From Planctomycetota bacterium (GTDB lineage: Bacteria; Planctomycetota; Planctomycetia; Gemmatales; Gemmataceae), in contig JAKOSN010000033.1 of assembly GCA_029777335.1 (NCBI GenBank), forward strand, positions 1 to 40,282: a DNA stretch of 40,282 bases, given 5' to 3'. This document shows positions 7,726 through 15,046 of this stretch, piece by piece; position 1 is the stretch's first letter, and every line of letters starts with the position of its first letter. The position numbers and the translations under genes were made by a program. The notes below the pieces were generated by a model. The model ran no database searches and was not told the DNA's origin. It saw only the letters and a list, made by a program, of their open reading frames with translations.

Positions 7726-9825
7726 TCAGCCAATCATGACGATTCCGCCGCCGACCTTTACCATGGCACTGCCATTGATGGTCGTCATTAACCCCTTGAC
7801 ATCGGTCATGATCTGACCTTCGACCTTGATCATCAATCCCTTGATGGTAACACCGGTTTGATCGATGACAATGCTGTTCTGCCCCACCTTGAGGGTAATC
7901 GACTGCATCGCTTCGGTGGAACTGGCGCCCAGATTGAGCTTCGTCGTCTGGTTCCCCATGCTGATCGTCAGGGTGTCGTTGCCCATGTCGATCTTCACCT
8001 CGCGATTGCCCTTTTTGAGCTGATGGGTGTCATTGCCCTGATCGAGGGTGGTGGTGCGGTTGCCCTTCTTGACAGTGAGCGCTTCGTTCCCCGTTTCGAT
8101 GGTGGTGGTGCGATCTTTCCAGATGGAGACGGTCTGGCTTCCCTCGGGGCAGTGCTTGCTGTCGGAACTCCCCACCTTGAGATCGTCGTTGTTCTCCACC
8201 ACGCGATGAAAATCCTTCTCCGCGTGGAAATAGACATCTTCCGACCCTTTTTTGTCCTCGAAACGCAACTCGTTGAACTCGGTATCCGCTCCCTTGAGGG
8301 TGCTCCGTGAACGCATCCCGCTCTGCGTTTTGTTGTCGGGCAACTTGAAAGGAGGCATCTGCTCGGCGTTGTACACACTGCCGACAATGATGGGTTGATC
8401 CGGATCGCCCTCCTGAAAGGCGACGATGACTTCCTGACCGATGCGCGGAATGTGGATCATCCCCCACTGCTTGCCCGCCCACGGCGTCCCCACGCGCACC
8501 CAGCAGGAACTGTCGGCGTCGTTCTTTCCCTGGCGATCCCAGTGAAACTGCACCTTTACGCGACCGTATTTATCGGTGAAGATCTCCTCTCCCTTCGGTC
8601 CGACGACGACGGCAGTCTGTGTTCCCTGAACGAACGGTTTAGGGGTGATCCGCGTAGGACGGAAAGGAAGCGCCTGCGGGATGCAGGCGAAACTGTTGAC
8701 GTACTCGACCAGATGCCCCTGGTCTGTCTGGCGTGCGCTGTGCGTCACCGAGGTAAGGACGTAGCCTCCCTCGGCGCGGAGGAGCTTGGCGCGTTTATCG
8801 TCCGCGTTGGTGGCAAGGGTGAACCGGTATCCTGGCGTGAAGAGTCCGCAGTTGCCTCCCCCGCGAATGAGAATCCCCGGGGTGGTTTCCTGTTGCATGC
8901 GGATCTCGACCGTTCGCTTGTTGTCACTGAAGATTTTCTGCACCTCGGCGGGTTGATCGCCACCTCCCCGATCGACGCCATCGAACCGTGAGGCGTAATA
9001 GCCGGGGTAATCGTACAGTTCAAGGCGATCGTTCCCCGCGACCTTGAGCTTGTGGGTGACGGCGCCGACCTGCACACTATCTGGAACAATCTTTTCGCAA
9101 TCCAGGTGGTTGAACGTGCCAGGACTGCTCCCCGTCAACTCGAAGCAATGGTCCCACAGGGCGACTTTTCCCGACCGAAGTTCCTGCACGCGCTCCCAGT
9201 GCCAGAGGCGATTGTCAGGGCGATTGCCGCCCGTGTAGGTTTCGTAGATCACCTTGGCGGGGTCCAGATCGGTCCAGCTTTTCGGGGCATCGGCGACCAC
9301 CAGGCGATGTCCCTCGGCGGAATGCTTGAAATAATAGAAGATCCCCTCTTCTTCCATCAGGCGGCTGGCAAACTGAAAATCGGTCTCGCGATACTGAACG
9401 CAATAATCCCGTGGCTGATAGCTTCCCTGGATTTCATAGGAGACATCCAGTCCGGTAAGAACCTTCTTGAGGATGTCGGGGATGGTCATGTGCTGAAAGA
9501 TGCGGCTTTGCGCGCGGCGGGTGAGCAGCCAGAACTGCGGCACCAGTTCGAGGCGATAGGTCGTTTTGGTGACATCGCTTTCGCCCTGGCTAACGCGCTG
9601 ACAGAGCCCATGAAAGTGGCGTTTTTTGCTTCCCGGCGCTTCCAGGGTGACACAGATCTTCTCCCCCAGGAGGCGGTCAAAGGCGACCTCCTTGCCGTTC
9701 TCGGCGAGCAGGTCGAGTTGAAAGTCGAAGAGTTCCGAAACCCCTTCACGGGCAGAGAGCGCCTTGACCACAAAGAAGTTGGGGCCCAGGGGAGTCGTCA
9801 CGGTCAGGGGGAATGGGGCAGGCAT
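7726..9825 (-). CDS. vgrG: VgrG (TssI), T6SS spike protein
   Basis: VgrG forms the trimeric spike that sits on the Hcp tube and carries PAAR. I chose the ATG at 9825 because GGAGG is five bases upstream; in-frame ATGs upstream (9837, 9861) would add up to 12 residues. The product is 699 residues. Visible parts are the gp27-like N-terminal half (FVVKALSAREGVSELFDFQL; the family signature CVQYRETDFQFASRLMEEEG near 160), a gp5-like OB fold (DKYGRVKVQFHWDRQG; SCWVRVGTPWAGKQWGM), the IPRIGQEVIVAFQEGDPDQP signature, and a DUF2345-like beta-helix with a nine-residue Gly-Asn repeat. No catalytic C-terminal extension is present, so this is a structural spike. It heads the vgrG-DUF6931-PAAR unit. Confidence 0.97.
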   Translation of the reverse strand: MPAPFPLTVTTPLGPNFFVVKALSAREGVSELFDFQLDLLAENGKEVAFDRLLGEKICVTLEAPGSKKRHFHGLCQRVSQGESDVTKTTYRLELVPQFWLLTRRAQSRIFQHMTIPDILKKVLTGLDVSYEIQGSYQPRDYCVQYRETDFQFASRLMEEEGIFYYFKHSAEGHRLVVADAPKSWTDLDPAKVIYETYTGGNRPDNRLWHWERVQELRSGKVALWDHCFELTGSSPGTFNHLDCEKIVPDSVQVGAVTHKLKVAGNDRLELYDYPGYYASRFDGVDRGGGDQPAEVQKIFSDNKRTVEIRMQQETTPGILIRGGGNCGLFTPGYRFTLATNADDKRAKLLRAEGGYVLTSVTHSARQTDQGHLVEYVNSFACIPQALPFRPTRITPKPFVQGTQTAVVVGPKGEEIFTDKYGRVKVQFHWDRQGKNDADSSCWVRVGTPWAGKQWGMIHIPRIGQEVIVAFQEGDPDQPIIVGSVYNAEQMPPFKLPDNKTQSGMRSRSTLKGADTEFNELRFEDKKGSEDVYFHAEKDFHRVVENNDDLKVGSSDSKHCPEGSQTVSIWKDRTTTIETGNEALTVKKGNRTTTLDQGNDTHQLKKGNREVKIDMGNDTLTISMGNQTTKLNLGASSTEAMQSITLKVGQNSIVIDQTGVTIKGLMIKVEGQIMTDVKGLMTTINGSAMVKVGGGIVMIG
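7930..8091 (-). repeat. Six tandem 27-base units encoding a Gly-Asn nonapeptide in VgrG
   Basis: Gly-Asn codon pairs recur exactly every 27 bases, at plus-strand positions 8086, 8059, 8032, 8005, 7978 and 7951. The encoded units are GNEALTVKK, GNRTTTLDQ, GNDTHQLKK, GNREVKIDM, GNDTLTISM and GNQTTKLNL. This is a protein-level repeat of the spike beta-helix, with diverged DNA, not a CRISPR array. Confidence 0.9.
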
Positions 9826-9860
9826 GGGTTCCTCCATGGATGGGAGCGGCCCGAGGGACA

Positions 9861-9889
9861 AGCGCTCGACAACCCCACGGGCGAGCGCT
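9861..9889. repeat. 8-bp inverted repeat in the vgrG leader
   Basis: AGCGCTCG at 9861-9868 and CGAGCGCT at 9882-9889 are perfect inverted copies separated by 13 bases. They lie 36 bases upstream of the vgrG start, in the divergent region between vgrG and the plus-strand unit. This could be a regulator site or an mRNA hairpin. No matching regulator is evident in the window. Confidence 0.4.
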
Positions 9890-9940
9890 CTATCAACTAG
9901 ATCCGCATCACACGGTGAAAATGGGCACCAGTCCCGCCCC

Positions 9941-9969
9941 TTGTACCGATTCCTCCCGGATGATATAAG
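9941..9969 (+). promoter_or_regulatory. Promoter of the pseudo-caspase/vWA unit
   Basis: TTGTAC (9941-9946) and TATAAG (9964-9969) are 17 bases apart, and the -10 box has TG one base upstream (extended -10). The start codon at 10020 is about 44 bases past the predicted transcription start. The match is good for the -10 and moderate for the -35. Confidence 0.6.
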
Positions 9970-10019
9970 AAGGCGGGTTCCAGTGAGACAGTTTTTTCAG
10001 CGCCGACTCGAGGTTCTCC

Positions 10020-13000
10020 ATGGCCGAGCAGCAACCCCCCCGTCGTCCTTCCTGGAAAGATGCTGCCTCCGCGGGAAGCCCTCAGGTCCCTGCCTCCGGG
10101 CACCGCGCCTGGCAGGCTCCGCAAACGGGCCCGGTCGCCGACAGCGCCAGGGCCAACCGCCGCACCAAGCTGATTCTGGGCGGAACCGCGCTCGCCGTGC
10201 TGACCATTATTCTGATCTGGGTCATCCTGTGGCTTATCCCTCCCCGCGGGGCAGCGCTGGTTCTGCTTGGCGCCTCCTACGACGAGAATCTGCAGTTCGC
10301 TCCCAATCTCCAGGGGTGGAACGGGCTCGCCACCTTGCAGGCGCTGGCGACAGAAGATCATCGCGGCGCTCTGAAAATGCAGGTGGGCCCCGAAGCGCTC
10401 AAGCTCGATCCGACTCGCTGGAAGGAGAACTGGAGCGATATCTCGAGCAACACGGTCGTGATTTTCCTGGCCCTGCATGGCTCGGCCGACGCCGAGGGAC
10501 CTTTCCTCTTTCTCGACGACCCAAACGGTAAAACCAAATTACGGATCTCTGAGGTTCTGGACCATCTTATCACCGATAAGAAGCTGGCGAAAAAGAACAA
10601 GTTGCTGATTCTCGATGCCACCCAGGTGGGCGCAGACTATCGCGATGGTTTTGTGCTCAATGAGTTTGCCCCCCGCCTCAAGGAACTGGTGGAGAAACGC
10701 GGCGACCTCGGTCGCAATACCTTCATCCTGTGCGCCAGTGATACCAATCAACGCTCCTGGGTTTCCGAGGAATGGCAACAGACTATTTTCACCCATTATA
10801 TCGTTGAAGGACTCAAGGGGGCCGCCGACGGCAACAACGACACCCGGGTGACCATCGGCGAATTAGAGCACTATGTTCGCGCCCAGGTTCCCCAGTGGGT
10901 CCGGGCCACGCGCGATGCCATTCAGGAGCCCATCTTTCTGGGCAACGAGGACGAGGCGGGGCGGGTCGACCTGGTCAAGTTGCGCGAACCGTACAAACCC
11001 TCCGAGGTGCCTGTGGATACTCTCAAGGCACCGGACATCCTGGCGCAGTGGCAGGAGTATCAATCGCTGCGTGCGCAGGTCCCCTCACCGGCGGTCTACA
11101 CCCCCCAAGTGTGGCGCCGATACACCGACACCCTGCTTCGGCTGGAAGACGTTCGTCGCGCAGGGATGGGGGAGGAAAGCGAACGGAAACTCCTTTCGCG
11201 CCTTGGGGAATTGAAGGATGCCATGCAGCAGACGCGCCGGGGGCAATGGCGGGCCATCACCAACTCGCTCCCCATGCCGTCTGCCTACGGCCTTTCGGCG
11301 CCGTGGCAAACCCGCGATTTCCTGGTCCGTGCGCGCCAGGTATGGGATACACCCCTGGACGACAAATGGCCGGAAAAGTGGGCCGCCGTTCATAAATGGG
11401 CGGAGGAGCAACCCGGCGATCACGACCTGAATCGACGATTGTTCGATCTGAACCTGGCCGGTTTTCTGGTCAACGAGGTGCTGGCGCTCAACTCGGTGAC
11501 AAAGCAGGATCTCGACAAGGCGCGCAAGGTACTGGAAGAGAGCGAACGTGAGGGCAATCTCCTCCCGGTGGAGGCGCATTTCCTCTCGTTATTGCAGCGT
11601 GACTTCCCTCCCACGCCCCCCCCCACCGAGTTGATCAAGTTGGCCCTGGAAGTGCGCGTCCTGAGCGAACAAGCTGCTCTGGGAGGCGAGGGGAGCAACG
11701 GCGGGGGAGCCGCACGCCCGCTCTACAGCGAGGTGATTTTCCCCTGGATTCAGGAGATGGTGAATCGAGCGGATCGCAACCGCCAGGTTGGCGAGAACCT
11801 GTTGATCAGCACGGAGAGGACTGCCTGGGACGAGTCGAGGAAGAAATTCACCAGCGCGCGTGATCTGTATCGCGATGCGGAAAAGGATGCCCAGGTGGTG
11901 CGAGAAGCGCTGTACCGACGCGACGAGGTATTCAGTCGCCTGCCGTATTATGCCAACTGGCTGGCCAACCAACGAGTTCAGGGTGGGCAGGAATCGAAAG
12001 CACTCCAGGTCCGGCTGGATCTCACCCGGGACGCCTGGAAAGAAGCCCACGAACTTGACGTACTGCTGGCCAAGGGCACCCAGGACGTCACCTCGGAGGA
12101 AGGCCGAAAGACGCGACTGGGCGAACTGAAGGCGCAAACCAGGAAGGCGATGGATGCTTTTTCCCCGGTGGCCCAGGCTTTTCGCGACGATGATAGGAAT
12201 CTCGACCCCACCGTCAATCTGCAGAGTGTCTTCCACCAGATCGAGTCCGCCCTGGTGGTGCCCGAACTGGACCCCGAGCGTCGTTTGACGTTGATTCGCG
12301 CAGCTCGTGGCATGGCACGCGCATTCAACTCTCGTGACCTGGGCAAAACCACCAATCAACCCAGCAAGGATCAGGCGACGCAGGAAGCCCAGGCACTGGC
12401 TCGTCGACAGGCACGAATGGCACTGGCATTGTTTGGCACCGAGCAACTTGTCGATGCCCCCGCCCTTCCCGAGCTGATCAAACAGGCGTCCTGGACTGCT
12501 GCCGGAGAGGAACTGGGGAAACAATGGGGACGTCTGATCGATCAGTCGCTCAGCAACCTGGAGGATAGCCGCGCGCGGCGCGACCTCCGCGAAGCGAGTC
12601 GGCTGGCCTTCAAGTCCGAACGGCTAGCGCGCCTGCTGGATGGGGCCGCCGCCGCGCGCTTCGATCTCAAACGTCAGGGTCCTGGCGAGGTGGCCCGCGA
12701 TCTGCGCCTGCACGATTTGCTCGGATGGGAAATCGCGCGCACTGGAACGGATCACTGGTTTGCTTATAGCCCCGACGCCATCAAGCCCTACTACATGCTC
12801 GCCGGAGAGGCGCTGGTGACTGATGCCATGGTCCTTGCCAGCGTCCCGGGAACAACCACTCCCGATCTCGACACGGAGCGGCAACGTTCGGTGAAACAGG
12901 CCCGAGAGAAATGGCTCGACAACAGTGCCGTCCTGGTCGATGCGGGCGAAACGGTGCGCACCGTGACGACCGAACGGCGCCAGGTCATCGACTGGAAACT

Positions 13001-14963
13001 GAAGGCGAAAGGCAATCTTCCCGAGGGACAACCCGTCGTCTGGCTCGAAACAAGCGGGGCGGCCAGGCCCGAGAACGCCCAGGCCGGCGATCACCGACCG
13101 TGCAGTGGTGAGGGCTTCCCCTTCCTTGAACGCACGCCGGTCCTGCTCGATCTCAAACCGCAGCAACAGAGCAGCAAGGTCACGCTACACGGGCGCTATC
13201 GTGGCCAGATTCTCGATACGACCGTGACCTTAAGCAGCACTGCCTCGCCCGAGTTAATTGTCCGCCGCTTTCCCGAACCCGATTCCGCGGGGATGGCCTT
13301 CCGCGCCGACCAGGGCGTTCAGGTGGGAGCGATCGCCATTGTCCTCGATGCCTCGCGCAGCATGGAAGGACGGCCTTATCGCGAAGCGACCGACACGCTG
13401 GAAAGTGTGCTCAACAGTCTGCCCAATGGGGTGAGTGTCTCGCTCTGGTACTTTGGCGATACCTGGGATGGGCAGAACGGCGTGACCGGGCGTGGGCGCG
13501 TCGGCGACCCTGTCAAGAACTGGGATCCCACCAATACTACCCCGTTCAAGCGCCTGATGAGCGATGCACGCGATCTCAAACAACGCGGCCGCTCGCCGAT
13601 TGCCCAGACGATGGTGGAAGCCCTCGGATCGTTGAAGAAGGAAAAAGGCTTCCGCATGATGCTGGTGCTCACCGATGGCGACGATAACGAACCGGCCGAT
13701 CCCAACGAACCGATTTCCAAGTATCTGGAGAAAAACTTCGCGGGCTCGGGCGTTTACGTCAGCATGGTTCTGGTCGGCAGCAGTGACACCGAGGAATCCT
13801 CGGCCCGCAAACAATTCGCCGGCGTGGCCAATGGCGGAATCTTCACGGTCTCCGGCTCCGTCAAGCTGGCGCAAAGTCTGCGCGAAGTGCTCACCCCCAA
13901 GGTCGCCCTGCTTGGCGCCGATGGCAAGAAGGTCGCTGACATCGGGGTGACCGTGGAAGGTTACGGCGACCTTCGCTGGCCCAATCAACATGTGCCCTCG
14001 GGCTCGTACAAGGCCGATCTCTATGGGATCCCCCTTGCCTCGAACATCTTTCTGGACCGAGGCGATCGCTTGCTGACCGAGGTGCGCGAAGGGAGTAGCG
14101 GCAGCCTTACCCTGGAGCGGATGTTATTTGGTTTGTACGAGAAAAACCGCAATCGAAGCGCCAGTAATCGCACCACGGAAACGAAGGAGGTGGATAACTG
14201 GATCGCGTCGGTCCTGCAAAACCGCTACGATCGTACCATCTCTGCCGTGCAGACGTTGGTGACTCTCGAAGATCGTCGCAACCGCAGTCCCAGTAGCGGG
14301 CACCCGCTGGGTCAGATCTATCCGGCATTCCGCTGGATCGAGATGCGCCCCCAAACCGATCAACCGCCGAAAACGCCCCCGTCGTTGCGGTGGTGGAATG
14401 ATGATCGCTTCCCCGCGCCAGCGGCCACTGTGGTCGCGGAGAACTGGCCACGCCGCGGAACCGACGAAGCCGTCGCCAACACCGTCGATGTCTGGTGGCT
14501 CGATGAACAGAAAGGAACGGCGTTTCCGTCGTTTCATACGAGCGATAAGACCGTTGTCCTGAAACTCAATGAATCGACGCCGGTGGAGGTGGACGGACTG
14601 CGCTTTCAGGTCGAGGCGACCTGGGAAGAACAGCGTTCGGTGCGTGATTCCGCCGAATCGAGTTCGACCAAGCCGGCGCTGGTGCTGCGCCTCCGGCCGT
14701 TGTCGGAAGACCCAGCCACGCTGAAAAAACGGATCTGGGTGCGCGCCGAGATGAAGTCGCCCGCCGTCGGGGAGGAGCACTCTTACTTCACCAACGGCCA
14801 CTATACTGCGGTGTTTTGGGGGGTCTCGGCGGCCGATGCCGCGTCGTTCACTCTCTATTTGACCTCGATCGAGGCGTTCAAGAAGACCGCTCATTACGCT
14901 CCGTTCCGGCTCGATCCAGCGCGGGTGCTTGATCGAGGCCCCAATCCGGTGCCCTTGCGGTGA
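10020..14963 (+). CDS. Membrane-anchored pseudo-caspase with vWA domain, 1647 residues
   Basis: Function unknown. Residues 1-50 are a Pro-rich cytoplasmic tail ending in basic residues, residues 51-73 a membrane helix, and the rest is predicted periplasmic. Residues about 78-310 have a caspase (peptidase C14) fold: FLALHGSAD with His153, LLILDATQVG with Asp199, and the family's C-terminal pattern FTHYIVEGLKGAADG before an ELEHYV helix. The catalytic Cys of the usual DAC motif is Thr201, so this is probably a pseudo-enzyme. A long helical region follows (about 330-1000). A vWA domain lies near 1100-1290 with an intact metal site (Asp1110, Ser1112, Ser1114, and Asp1219 in VLTDGDD). The last 350 residues are uncharacterised. 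It starts a three-gene plus-strand unit set between minus-strand T6SS genes. A role in the T6SS envelope complex is an inference. Confidence 0.85.
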   Translation: MAEQQPPRRPSWKDAASAGSPQVPASGHRAWQAPQTGPVADSARANRRTKLILGGTALAVLTIILIWVILWLIPPRGAALVLLGASYDENLQFAPNLQGWNGLATLQALATEDHRGALKMQVGPEALKLDPTRWKENWSDISSNTVVIFLALHGSADAEGPFLFLDDPNGKTKLRISEVLDHLITDKKLAKKNKLLILDATQVGADYRDGFVLNEFAPRLKELVEKRGDLGRNTFILCASDTNQRSWVSEEWQQTIFTHYIVEGLKGAADGNNDTRVTIGELEHYVRAQVPQWVRATRDAIQEPIFLGNEDEAGRVDLVKLREPYKPSEVPVDTLKAPDILAQWQEYQSLRAQVPSPAVYTPQVWRRYTDTLLRLEDVRRAGMGEESERKLLSRLGELKDAMQQTRRGQWRAITNSLPMPSAYGLSAPWQTRDFLVRARQVWDTPLDDKWPEKWAAVHKWAEEQPGDHDLNRRLFDLNLAGFLVNEVLALNSVTKQDLDKARKVLEESEREGNLLPVEAHFLSLLQRDFPPTPPPTELIKLALEVRVLSEQAALGGEGSNGGGAARPLYSEVIFPWIQEMVNRADRNRQVGENLLISTERTAWDESRKKFTSARDLYRDAEKDAQVVREALYRRDEVFSRLPYYANWLANQRVQGGQESKALQVRLDLTRDAWKEAHELDVLLAKGTQDVTSEEGRKTRLGELKAQTRKAMDAFSPVAQAFRDDDRNLDPTVNLQSVFHQIESALVVPELDPERRLTLIRAARGMARAFNSRDLGKTTNQPSKDQATQEAQALARRQARMALALFGTEQLVDAPALPELIKQASWTAAGEELGKQWGRLIDQSLSNLEDSRARRDLREASRLAFKSERLARLLDGAAAARFDLKRQGPGEVARDLRLHDLLGWEIARTGTDHWFAYSPDAIKPYYMLAGEALVTDAMVLASVPGTTTPDLDTERQRSVKQAREKWLDNSAVLVDAGETVRTVTTERRQVIDWKLKAKGNLPEGQPVVWLETSGAARPENAQAGDHRPCSGEGFPFLERTPVLLDLKPQQQSSKVTLHGRYRGQILDTTVTLSSTASPELIVRRFPEPDSAGMAFRADQGVQVGAIAIVLDASRSMEGRPYREATDTLESVLNSLPNGVSVSLWYFGDTWDGQNGVTGRGRVGDPVKNWDPTNTTPFKRLMSDARDLKQRGRSPIAQTMVEALGSLKKEKGFRMMLVLTDGDDNEPADPNEPISKYLEKNFAGSGVYVSMVLVGSSDTEESSARKQFAGVANGGIFTVSGSVKLAQSLREVLTPKVALLGADGKKVADIGVTVEGYGDLRWPNQHVPSGSYKADLYGIPLASNIFLDRGDRLLTEVREGSSGSLTLERMLFGLYEKNRNRSASNRTTETKEVDNWIASVLQNRYDRTISAVQTLVTLEDRRNRSPSSGHPLGQIYPAFRWIEMRPQTDQPPKTPPSLRWWNDDRFPAPAATVVAENWPRRGTDEAVANTVDVWWLDEQKGTAFPSFHTSDKTVVLKLNESTPVEVDGLRFQVEATWEEQRSVRDSAESSSTKPALVLRLRPLSEDPATLKKRIWVRAEMKSPAVGEEHSYFTNGHYTAVFWGVSAADAASFTLYLTSIEAFKKTAHYAPFRLDPARVLDRGPNPVPLR

Positions 14964-15046
14964 CATCCCCCTGACACCGAGCGTCGCTCCTGGCCTCGAC
15001 TGTGCGCTGATCGTTGAACTGGCATCGGCCGCAAGGAGAATCAACC

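Noticed and set aside
7930..8091. CRISPR-like periodic repeat
   Set aside because: The 27-base period is coding, the units are diverged in DNA, and there are no spacers.
499..9825. Extracellular contractile injection system or phage tail instead of T6SS
   Set aside because: TssA, TssK, TssL and TssM-like proteins are present with typical TssB/TssC, which defines a T6SS.
15014..15046. TTG at 15014 as start of the second pseudo-caspase
   Set aside because: The GTG at 15047 has a strong AAGGAG at correct spacing; the TTG does not.
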